Both the position numbers and the translations under genes were made by a program. The notes beneath the pieces are model-generated. The model was not told the DNA's origin. It worked only from the letters and a program-made list of their open reading frames with translations, and did not search any database. Shown here one piece after another: positions 1-6,592 of a DNA stretch of 8,498 bases (position 1 is the first letter of the stretch; each line of letters begins with the position of its first letter). The DNA is from Flavobacteriales bacterium (GTDB taxonomy: Bacteria; Bacteroidota; Bacteroidia; Flavobacteriales_D; SKUL01), in assembly GCA_007129985.1 (NCBI GenBank), contig SKUL01000024.1, positions 1-8,498 on the forward strand, written 5' to 3'.

Positions 1-1605
1 ATACCCGATTTTGGTCAGGTGCTGCCCGATAACGAAGTGTTGAATCTCAGTCCGTTTGAGGTTTTTTTTGTGGAGCGCCGACAGTTTTTTACGGAAGGTA
101 CAGAGCTGTTCAACAAGGGCGATATTTTCTATTCCCGACGAATAGGAGGCAGGCCTGTGAATTACTTCTCCGTAGCCGGACAGCTTGAGGCCGGTGAACG
201 TATCGTGGAAAATCCGCAGGAAACACAACTCCTTAATTCCACAAAGCTTTCAGGAAGAACCAATTCAGGCCTTGGTATAGGTGTGCTGAATTCGCTCACG
301 GCTGCAACGTACGCAACCATCGAGAATGAACAAGGCGACCGTCGAAGAGTTATGACCAATCCATTTTCGAACTACAATGTGTTTGTGGTAGACCAGAATT
401 TGAAGAATAACTCATACGTGTCGCTCATTAACACCAACGTATGGCGGGAGGGAAGTACTTACGACGCCAACGTAACGGCCACCGACTTTCGAATCATGGA
501 CAAAACCAACACCTGGCAGGCAGCGGGGGTAGGGGCAGTTTCTCAGCGATTTATGCCCAATGAGGGAAATGATGTGGGCTTTCGCTACTTTATGGATCTT
601 GCTAAAGTGAGCGGCAACTTACAATACGGTATTGAGCACCAGCTCGAATCCGACCGATACAACCCCAATGATCTCGGATTTCTGGCGGCCAACAATGAGA
701 TGGCCACGCGCGCCAAGATCTCTTACAACTTATTCGAACCATACAGCATATTCTTGCGTTCATGGACCAATTTCAGCATCAGCTATTTCAGGTTGTACAA
801 CCCATCCACTTTCACCGGTTTTACTTCCAGCCTGTCGCACAGAATGTTGTTCAAGGGATTTCTGATGGTGAATCTTTCTGTTTCGGGGGCGCCCATCGGC
901 TGGAAAGACTACTTCGAAACCCGAACCTTTGAACAGTTCTATCAGGCACCGCGCGCTATCTGGGCAGGAGGATGGTTTTCATCCGATTACAGTAAAGTGC
1001 TGGCGATTGATGGGGGAGTAGATTACGCCAACTTTGATGAGAACAACCGTTGGGAACTGTCGTACTATCTATCTCCGCGATGGCGTGTGAGCGACAAGCT
1101 TTTCATCATACCACGTGTCAATTTTAATGACCAGTTTGATGACATTGGCTGGGTGAACAACGACGCGCAAGGCAACATCATTTTCGGAAAGCGCAAGCGA
1201 AATACCATCGAAAATCTGCTCACAACCCGCTACAGCTTTGGCCCTAATATGGACTTGCTGTTCAGACTGAGGCATTACTGGTCGCGTGCGGTGTACGACC
1301 AATACTACATCGTTGAATCCGACGGTTCATTACTTCCTACCGACCACGGTATCAATCACGATGTGAATTTCAACGTTTTCAATATTGACCTTGCCTTTAC
1401 GTGGATTTTTACTCCCGGAAGCGAACTGAGCATCGTGTGGAAGAACGTGATTAACGAGGCCGGTGATGAGATACCGATAAACTACTTCAACAACGTACAG
1501 AGTCTGGTAGATCTGCCGCAGTTAAATAGCCTCTCCGTAAGGGTTCTGTTCTTTGTTGATTACCTGTGGGTAAAGCCGGGGAAAAAGAAAACCCCTATCG
1601 GTTAG
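1..1605 (+). CDS. DUF5916 / CBM9-like outer-membrane beta-barrel protein (5' end outside window)
   Basis: This is the C-terminal 534 residues of a larger protein: the reading frame is open from base 1 and ends with TAG at 1603-1605. A GTG at 19 could be read as a start, but codons 1-6 (IPDFGQ) already belong to the conserved family block, so the true start lies upstream. The first 36 residues match the DUF5916 signature 'PDF-Q-V---D--V-NL--FE-FF-E-R-FF-EG', which in this family follows an N-terminal carbohydrate-binding family 9-like domain. The rest alternates polar and hydrophobic or aromatic residues with many Tyr, Phe, Trp and Asn, as expected for outer-membrane beta-strands, and has the late segment 'SELSIVWKNVINEAGDE' often seen near the family C-terminus. 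By family knowledge it is an outer-membrane protein of unclear substrate, possibly involved in glycan or nutrient handling. The transport or binding role is inference. Confidence 0.85.
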   Translation: MPDFGQVLPDNEVLNLSPFEVFFVERRQFFTEGTELFNKGDIFYSRRIGGRPVNYFSVAGQLEAGERIVENPQETQLLNSTKLSGRTNSGLGIGVLNSLTAATYATIENEQGDRRRVMTNPFSNYNVFVVDQNLKNNSYVSLINTNVWREGSTYDANVTATDFRIMDKTNTWQAAGVGAVSQRFMPNEGNDVGFRYFMDLAKVSGNLQYGIEHQLESDRYNPNDLGFLAANNEMATRAKISYNLFEPYSIFLRSWTNFSISYFRLYNPSTFTGFTSSLSHRMLFKGFLMVNLSVSGAPIGWKDYFETRTFEQFYQAPRAIWAGGWFSSDYSKVLAIDGGVDYANFDENNRWELSYYLSPRWRVSDKLFIIPRVNFNDQFDDIGWVNNDAQGNIIFGKRKRNTIENLLTTRYSFGPNMDLLFRLRHYWSRAVYDQYYIVESDGSLLPTDHGINHDVNFNVFNIDLAFTWIFTPGSELSIVWKNVINEAGDEIPINYFNNVQSLVDLPQLNSLSVRVLFFVDYLWVKPGKKKTPIG

Positions 1606-1606
1606 A

Positions 1607-3208
1607 CTACTTTTTTCCGCGTAGTAGGTTAATGCTCACCGTGGCGTAATCCGTATCGGGGTATCGCCGAAAAACAGCCATATCCGGTTCCAGTCCCACC
1701 TCCCTGCAAACCTTGTGAAGTACTTCAATTTCTACGATGTACTGGTCGGAGAAGCCGTGGGTGGCATCATACGCCGTGGCGGCTGTACGCCCAATGTTTT
1801 GTGCTGCGAGATGAGGTTCTACCGTGTGCAATTCAATCATCAACAATCCAAAGCGCTGCAGGTAAGGCGACCACGCTGCAAAGTGCTCCCGCAGGTTGGC
1901 TTCAACATGGCTGTTCAACAAACGCTTTCCTCTGCTGGCAAAGGCACCGGTAGATGAACTCTCGGTATTTTTCACCTCCGTCGGCTCTTTCCAGATGCGG
2001 TTGTGATCCAGAAAGGTCCTGACATTCAGCAGATCGCCTAAATCCATATCGTAGTGCTCTCGTAAATCGTCGGCCAGTGCAGTCGGGTTGCTGATATCAC
2101 CCCAGATTACCTTGGCCCAGATATCGGCCTGAATCAACGCGGAGCGTGTAGCCCGCAACGCAGCTTCGTTGTAGTCCACACCTACCAGAAAGAGAGGGTG
2201 TTCTTCCAGCATGGTTCCTCGCAGGGTGCGCTGTTCAATCACCTCAAAAATGTGCTTCAGGTAAGCTCCGTTCCCGCAGCCCATATCCAGCACGCCTTTA
2301 GGTTGCTCCTCAATCGGGCGGTTGAATAAGTCAATTATCACCTCATCCACCACCTTAAAATAATTGCTGTGAGCACCTCCGCTGCCCCAAACATTCATTT
2401 CGCGGTCAACGTGCAGTTCTTCTTTGCCGGGCTCTGTTACCCTGAGCACGTCAGCATTGCCAAAAATGAGCTCTTCGATTTTTCGGAAAGTCGGCAGGTA
2501 CGAAACGGTAACTCCATAAGCGCTTGCCCGCTTTGCAAAGAAAAAGCCCTTATCGGTAAACCTGAAGTGCCCATCCTTTTCGGTAAACCATCCCATATCG
2601 GTTAAAATGTGCAATAGCTCACGAAAAAGACCGGAATTCTTGTGAAACTCTTCCGGCCTAAAGGATGTGCTCATAAAATACTGGTGAAACATACCGTTCA
2701 TTCCCAGGCGCACAAGGGTAGGGCCTACGATATAACCCTCTCTGTGAGCCAGGATTTGTTGGTACAGGCTGCGCTCCGGTTCGTTGGCGGGAACCTTCTT
2801 CGCAAGCTCTTGCTGCTCTCTATGAACCGCCTGCAATTTCCGAAAGGGTGCTTCTTCAAACTTACGTGGATGGAAATTTCCTGACAGATCGAGCATCTCC
2901 ACTACGCTTTGGTACATCCCGAACATCCCAAAGGCTTTTTCAGATTTTGCGTTGCAGTCAATGCGCACATTACCGGTTGAAGCATCTACGTTATAATCCA
3001 GAAAACCTTGCGAGGCCAATACGCGCAGAGCTACGTTGAGGTAACCGGCGTTGGCCGAAAAATCCTCAGAAAGAGCATCCAAATCAACGGTTCGGTCTTG
3101 CAAAATGCGCTTCAGGACTCCACGCTGAATGAGCGCATGGGCAATGGGAGCTGTAACCAGCCCGTCGAGGTGTCTGAATAATTGGGCACGTAATTGACGC
3201 TTTTCCAT
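1607..3208 (-). CDS. Class I SAM-dependent methyltransferase with two N-terminal winged-helix-like segments (AprA-type MT resemblance)
   Basis: A 533-residue protein starting at ATG 3208-3206. The SAM-binding Rossmann core is clear: motif I VLDMGCGNG (residues 306-314), the acidic ribose-binding residue in VGVDYNEAALR (D345) and WGDISNP (369-375). The core is followed by VRTFLDHNR (396-404), which from memory resembles the segment seen in AprA-type methyltransferase domains of polyketide synthases. The N-terminal half holds two similar segments, about residues 15-85 and 158-226. Each has a helix ending in a Gly, then an Asn-containing recognition-like helix, then 'L--L---G---' and a beta-wing, resembling the winged-helix dimerisation domain of O-methyltransferases, here doubled. 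The protein is longer than usual for a single methyltransferase because of this. There is no signal peptide, so it is probably cytoplasmic. The substrate is unknown and no biosynthetic partner is visible here. It is transcribed alone, away from the carbonic anhydrase, and ends 1 bp from the upstream barrel gene. Confidence 0.85.
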   Translation of the reverse strand: MEKRQLRAQLFRHLDGLVTAPIAHALIQRGVLKRILQDRTVDLDALSEDFSANAGYLNVALRVLASQGFLDYNVDASTGNVRIDCNAKSEKAFGMFGMYQSVVEMLDLSGNFHPRKFEEAPFRKLQAVHREQQELAKKVPANEPERSLYQQILAHREGYIVGPTLVRLGMNGMFHQYFMSTSFRPEEFHKNSGLFRELLHILTDMGWFTEKDGHFRFTDKGFFFAKRASAYGVTVSYLPTFRKIEELIFGNADVLRVTEPGKEELHVDREMNVWGSGGAHSNYFKVVDEVIIDLFNRPIEEQPKGVLDMGCGNGAYLKHIFEVIEQRTLRGTMLEEHPLFLVGVDYNEAALRATRSALIQADIWAKVIWGDISNPTALADDLREHYDMDLGDLLNVRTFLDHNRIWKEPTEVKNTESSSTGAFASRGKRLLNSHVEANLREHFAAWSPYLQRFGLLMIELHTVEPHLAAQNIGRTAATAYDATHGFSDQYIVEIEVLHKVCREVGLEPDMAVFRRYPDTDYATVSINLLRGKK

Positions 3209-3236
3209 AGGCAGGGGTACTGATTGATTGAGATTT

Positions 3237-3265
3237 CAAATGTAACAGCTTCCCTAAACATTGAA
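3237..3265 (-). promoter_or_regulatory. Bacteroidota-type promoter for the methyltransferase gene
   Basis: Read on the minus strand, TACATTTG (3244-3237) is a perfect match to the Bacteroidota -7 consensus TAnnTTTG. TTC at 3265-3263, 18 bp upstream, is one base from the -33 TTG. Transcription would begin near 3230, giving a leader of a little over 20 nt before ATG 3208. The leader has no Shine-Dalgarno sequence. Assignment is by motif and position only. Confidence 0.5.
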
Positions 3266-3274
3266 GCCCGACGG

Positions 3275-3289
3275 TTGGCATTCCGCCAA
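3275..3289. promoter_or_regulatory. Inverted repeat TTGGC-N5-GCCAA, possible operator
   Basis: A perfect 5-bp inverted repeat (TTGGC at 3275-3279, GCCAA at 3285-3289) with a 5-bp spacer. It lies just upstream of the proposed -33 element of the methyltransferase promoter, a position typical of an activator site. It is short enough to occur by chance, and no regulator gene is in the window. Confidence 0.25.
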
Positions 3290-3353
3290 ACAAGATTCTA
3301 AAAATATGCTAAAAGCAAGGAGACTTCGTAGTTTCATTTCGTAATGCGATGGT

Positions 3354-3379
3354 TTTTTGACATTTTTGACGAAATTGAT
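3354..3379. repeat. TTTTTGAC direct repeats at 9-bp period upstream of carbonic anhydrase
   Basis: TTTTTGAC occurs at 3354-3361 and again at 3363-3370; a degraded third copy, AAATTGAT, is at 3372-3379, exactly one more 9-bp step. The cluster ends 29 bp before the carbonic anhydrase ATG. It includes TTGACA at 3357-3362, which could serve as a -35-like element, but I see no convincing TAnnTTTG box downstream. It could be a promoter or operator element, or A/T-rich coincidence. Confidence 0.3.
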
Positions 3380-3408
3380 GCTACACACAAACAAAGAAAA
3401 TTTAAACA

Positions 3409-4047
3409 ATGAGAACACTTACAAAAGAGTTGCAGGACAAGATCACACCCACTGAGGCAATTGAGCTTCTGAAAAACGGTAATAAACGCTTTCTCGAAAA
3501 ACGTATGACCGGACGGGACTTATTGAGCCAGGTAGAGCAAACATCCTCAGGTCAGCACCCTTTTGCAGTAGTGTTGAGTTGTATAGACTCCCGTGTTCCG
3601 GCAGAGTTGGTTTTTGATCAGGGTATTGGCGACATTTTTAGCTGCCGGGTTGCCGGAAACATTCTGAACGAAGATGTACTTGGAAGTATGGAGTTTGCGT
3701 GTGCAGCCGCCGGTTCAAAGGCTATTGTGGTACTTGGGCATACCAAATGTGGCGCAGTAAAAGGCGCTTGCGACAAAGTAGAGCTCGGTAATCTCACATC
3801 ATTGCTCAACAAAATTCAGCCTGCGGTAGAGGCGGAAACTCAAACCACCGGTGACCGTTCATCGTCCAATGGTGAGTTTGTAGATCGGGTTGCTCAGCTC
3901 AACGTACAGCTTGTAATGGATGAAATCCACAGAAGAAGCCCGGTACTCGATGAAATGCTTCGTTCCAAAAAAATCTCCATGATTGGTGGAATGTACGATG
4001 TAGAAACCGGTGAAGTAGAGTTTTACGAGGACACAGCTAGGGTTTAG
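3409..4047 (+). CDS. Beta-class carbonic anhydrase
   Basis: A 212-residue protein catalysing reversible hydration of CO2 to bicarbonate with a catalytic zinc. The beta-class signature is complete: C58-I-D60-S-R62 supplies the first Cys zinc ligand and the Asp/Arg dyad that gates the site, and H111-T-K-C114 in 'VVLGHTKCGAV' supplies the remaining His and Cys ligands. 'GDIFSCRVAGN' (74-84) and 'GSMEFA' (92-97) are also typical. There is no signal peptide, so it should be cytoplasmic, supplying bicarbonate for carboxylases or balancing pH. Length is normal for the family. The start is the ATG after an A-rich leader (AAAGAAAATTTAAACA), the usual Bacteroidota pattern without a Shine-Dalgarno. A strong terminator follows, so it is probably monocistronic. 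In many Bacteroidota this class neighbours a SulP transporter; none is present here. Confidence 0.97.
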   Translation: MRTLTKELQDKITPTEAIELLKNGNKRFLEKRMTGRDLLSQVEQTSSGQHPFAVVLSCIDSRVPAELVFDQGIGDIFSCRVAGNILNEDVLGSMEFACAAAGSKAIVVLGHTKCGAVKGACDKVELGNLTSLLNKIQPAVEAETQTTGDRSSSNGEFVDRVAQLNVQLVMDEIHRRSPVLDEMLRSKKISMIGGMYDVETGEVEFYEDTARV

Positions 4048-4068
4048 TTACCCACTTCAACATATCCC

Positions 4069-4102
4069 AAAGCCTGATTGCAGTTGCAGTCAGGCTTTTT
4101 TT
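4069..4102 (+). terminator. Intrinsic terminator of the carbonic anhydrase gene
   Basis: The arm 4069-4081 pairs with 4086-4098 to give a 13-bp stem (one T-G wobble at 4078/4089) around the loop AGTT (4082-4085). The G/C-rich centre GCCTGA/TCAGGC runs directly into seven Ts (4096-4102). It begins 21 bp after the TAG of the carbonic anhydrase gene. This is a textbook rho-independent terminator. Confidence 0.92.
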
Positions 4103-4127
4103 ATGCGGCGAATAAGGCGTACCTTTG
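4098..4127 (+). promoter_or_regulatory. Bacteroidota-type promoter for the haloperoxidase operon
   Basis: TACCTTTG at 4120-4127 is a perfect TAnnTTTG -7 box. The expected -33 position, about 19 bp upstream, falls in the T-run at 4096-4102 (TTT instead of TTG), so the promoter overlaps the U-tract of the preceding terminator. Transcription would start near 4133, leaving a leader of roughly 33 nt before ATG 4167 with no Shine-Dalgarno. The -7 match and position are good; the -33 element is weak. Confidence 0.5.
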
Positions 4128-4166
4128 ACTTTCACTGCGTGATTCACTCTGCGCCGGTTTCTCAGT

Positions 4167-5681
4167 ATGCAGCATTTAAAAGTCGGTTTTCTCTTTGCAG
4201 TTCTTGCGTTGTTTTCGGTTTCGTGCGAGGAATCATCTACACCTGAACCCGAGCCAAAGTGGCCCAATCGCGCCTATGAATGGGGAAAGATAACACTCGA
4301 GGCCACGGCCAGGGATACGGATCGGTTCAATCCGCGGCCCACTATTACTTCGCGTATTCTTGCCCTTATCTGGACCTCGGTGTATGATGCGTGGAGCAGA
4401 TACGATGATTTTGCCGAACCCATGTATCTTCAGGATGTTGAACGCGCTCCGAAGATGATGCGAACACTCGAAAACAAGGAAATCGCCATCAGCTACGCCG
4501 CATACCGCGCGTGTTTGCATTACTATTTCGCCGACGCCGAATTTTTACGCGACGCCATGCTGGAAATGGGCCTCGACCCCGACAACGAGAGTATTGACCC
4601 ATCCACACCCGAAGGTCTGGGTAATCTCGCCGCCAAAATGGTCATCGAAACACGTCTGGAAGATGGTTCTAATGAGCTGGGCACCGATGGCATTCGATAC
4701 GCAGATTACACGGGCTACGTTCCGGTAAACCATCCCGATACGATGGTAGATGTTGAGAAGTGGCAACCCAAGTATTTTGTGCATGAAGAAACCGGCGAGC
4801 GTTTTGCCCCTGAATGCCTGTCGCCTCAATGGCATCTTGTGGAGCCTGTGTTTCTGGATTCGGCAAGTCAGCATCGCCCGGGGCCACCGCCTGCCGTTGG
4901 TTCCGAAGAATTGCTGAATCAGGTGCGCGAGGTGATTTCCTTGCAAACCAACCTCGTACCGTGGCAAAAAGCGCTGGTTGAGTTTATGCGCGACGGCCCT
5001 CATTCTGTACAGCAGGCTGGTCACTGGCTCATTTTTGCGCAGCACGTCTCAGCGCGCGACAGACATACGCTGGATGAGGACGTGCTCATGTACTTTTGGG
5101 TGGAAGCAGTGGCTATGGATGCCTTTATAGCCTGCTGGGATGCCAAGATGTTCTACGATTTTGCGCGACCTTATGCATTGATTCGTGAGATTTTACCTGA
5201 TACTACCTTCGTGGGGTGGGCAGGTCCCGACAAAGGCTGGCAGGAAATGCAGGGCCGCGAGTGGATTCCTTACTCGCCCTTTAGTTTTTTGTGTCCGCCG
5301 TTTCCTGCCTATACCTCCGGCCACAGCACGGTAAGCGGGGCATGCTCACATGCGCTGAAGCTGTTTAAAGGAAACGACTACTTTGACCACAGCGTAAGAC
5401 TCAAGCCCGGAGTGCTTACAGAGGCTGTTGAATTTCAAAGCGACTCTGTTGAGCTGTATTTTGCCACCTTCACCGACGCAGCCGAAGCAGCGGGAATATC
5501 CCGCGTAATGGGCGGCTACCATATTCAGGCCGACAATATTGAAGGTTTGGAGCAGGGTAGAAGGGTAGCGCAGTCGGGGTGGGATGTATTCAGAACGCTC
5601 ACAGGTTGGAACAGGCGTCCAACTTTTCCGCAAAACCCGGCTCACGCAACAATCACCCCCTCCGGAACGTATTTTCGTTGA
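4167..5681 (+). CDS. Vanadium-dependent haloperoxidase, predicted lipoprotein
   Basis: A 504-residue enzyme of the vanadium haloperoxidase / type 2 phosphatidic acid phosphatase superfamily, which oxidises halides with hydrogen peroxide using bound vanadate. All residues equivalent to the vanadate pocket are present: K327-x6-R334-P335, then S384-G385-H386 in 'YTSGHS' (His is the acid-base residue), then S445-R446-x5-H452-x3-D456. The spacings of K to R (7) and R to H (6) equal those I recall for the fungal chloroperoxidase. W324 and F379 occupy pocket positions that are also Trp and Phe in that enzyme and in a Zobellia iodoperoxidase, so the preferred halide cannot be read from them. 'YADYTGYVPVN' (178-188) and 'VEKWQP' are typical of bacterial members. 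A hydrophobic leader ending LFSVSC (Cys20) followed by EESSTPEPEP indicates a lipoprotein anchored in the envelope. The gene is first in a coupled two-gene operon. A phosphatase activity is the main alternative. Confidence 0.95.
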   Translation: MQHLKVGFLFAVLALFSVSCEESSTPEPEPKWPNRAYEWGKITLEATARDTDRFNPRPTITSRILALIWTSVYDAWSRYDDFAEPMYLQDVERAPKMMRTLENKEIAISYAAYRACLHYYFADAEFLRDAMLEMGLDPDNESIDPSTPEGLGNLAAKMVIETRLEDGSNELGTDGIRYADYTGYVPVNHPDTMVDVEKWQPKYFVHEETGERFAPECLSPQWHLVEPVFLDSASQHRPGPPPAVGSEELLNQVREVISLQTNLVPWQKALVEFMRDGPHSVQQAGHWLIFAQHVSARDRHTLDEDVLMYFWVEAVAMDAFIACWDAKMFYDFARPYALIREILPDTTFVGWAGPDKGWQEMQGREWIPYSPFSFLCPPFPAYTSGHSTVSGACSHALKLFKGNDYFDHSVRLKPGVLTEAVEFQSDSVELYFATFTDAAEAAGISRVMGGYHIQADNIEGLEQGRRVAQSGWDVFRTLTGWNRRPTFPQNPAHATITPSGTYFR

Positions 5682-6592
5682 TGAGGCGCCTACTGGTTTT
5701 GATATGGCTCTTTCCGGTGTTGCTGAGCGCGCAGGAAGTGGTGAAAGTGGTTACACTTTCGGAATTTATTGTGGCTTCGGAGCCCGACCTGGATCACGAG
5801 GATTTTATCTGGAAGGTGGTGAACGATAGCTCCTTTTATCAGGCTTACATCAACCTTCGGTTCTACCCGCACCGTTATACGAGCAATCTTACTGTATTCA
5901 ATAAAGGAGGGGAGAAGGAGCAAGCTACGCTTTTCAGGGAAGCAACGTTGCACCGATACGACCGAATGGCGTGGGTCACCATCGATAAGGAAAAAACCAA
6001 CGGCAGACTGTACAACCGCAAGGGGGAGCACCGCTACCTCACCGCCGAAATGTTTGATGATGTGTTTTTTCCGCGTGAGCGCTACTATCCGACCACCGAA
6101 ATCAAAAGCATGGAGCAGGAGCTGACCAACGCTTCAACCATCGAAAAGTACAAGAGCCAGCTCAAAAAAATGCTCTTCAACCCGGGACAGGAAATTGCAT
6201 CAGTGCCTTTTATCGGTAACAAAGTGGCGCTCTTCAGCGATGAAATGATTGAGTACTACAACTTTCACATTTACCACACGGTGTATGAGGGGCGGCCGTG
6301 TTATGTGTTTGACGTGAGCGAGAAGGAGGGCAACAAAAAAAACGACACGGTCATCAAAAGCATGATAACCTATTTTGACCAGGAAAGCATGAAGGTGGTA
6401 ATGCGCGAATACGTTTTGCAGAACGACATTATGCTATTCAACTTTGATATTCACATCAAGGTGCTGAACCACATCATTGACGGCATTCCCGTTCCGAAGC
6501 GTATGGAATACGACGGTTTTTGGAATGTGCTCTTTAAAAAGCCCGAAGTCATTCAATTTGATATTGACTTCTACGAATACGGCATCAACTAG
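5681..6592 (+). CDS. Exported protein of unknown function, coupled to the haloperoxidase
   Basis: I do not recognise the family. The start is ATG 5681, whose A is the last base of the haloperoxidase TGA (TGATG), giving 303 residues. A GTG start at 5579 in the same frame is unlikely because it buries the signal peptide inside the protein. MRRLLVLIWLFPVLLSAQE is a clear Sec signal with likely cleavage after Ala17 (LSA/QE). The mature protein is soluble-looking and rich in aromatic residues: 'FYPHRYTSNLTVFNKGGE' (61-78), 'ATLHRYDRMAWVTID' (88-102) and a C-terminal 'VPKRMEYDGFW' (271-281). The alternating beta-strand pattern and the late 'G-PVP--M-YDG-W' element recall LolA/outer-membrane lipoprotein-sorting-like half-barrels, but this is only an impression. 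No Shine-Dalgarno precedes the start, consistent with translation by re-initiating ribosomes. Its function may be linked to the enzyme upstream. Confidence 0.88.
   Translation: MRRLLVLIWLFPVLLSAQEVVKVVTLSEFIVASEPDLDHEDFIWKVVNDSSFYQAYINLRFYPHRYTSNLTVFNKGGEKEQATLFREATLHRYDRMAWVTIDKEKTNGRLYNRKGEHRYLTAEMFDDVFFPRERYYPTTEIKSMEQELTNASTIEKYKSQLKKMLFNPGQEIASVPFIGNKVALFSDEMIEYYNFHIYHTVYEGRPCYVFDVSEKEGNKKNDTVIKSMITYFDQESMKVVMREYVLQNDIMLFNFDIHIKVLNHIIDGIPVPKRMEYDGFWNVLFKKPEVIQFDIDFYEYGIN

Noticed and set aside
19..21. GTG at 19 as the true start of the DUF5916 protein.
   Set aside because: The preceding six codons belong to the conserved family block and no stop precedes them, so the gene is truncated by the window edge.
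1578..1625. Hairpins around the first convergent junction: GGGG/CCCC at 1578-1595 and ACTAC/GTAGT at 1606-1625.
   Set aside because: Stems of 4-5 bp with 10-base loops and no proper T-run after them; too weak to call a terminator.
4545..5045. A 166-codon open frame on the minus strand opposite the haloperoxidase, and similar antisense frames opposite the SPFH and ChaN genes.
   Set aside because: They lie wholly within well-identified genes on the other strand and their translations show no domain or signal pattern; they are shadow frames.
5579..5680. Longer start (GTG 5579) for the protein following the haloperoxidase, giving a 34-residue extension.
   Set aside because: It would overlap the haloperoxidase by about 100 bp and place the obvious signal peptide internally; ATG 5681 is the natural start.
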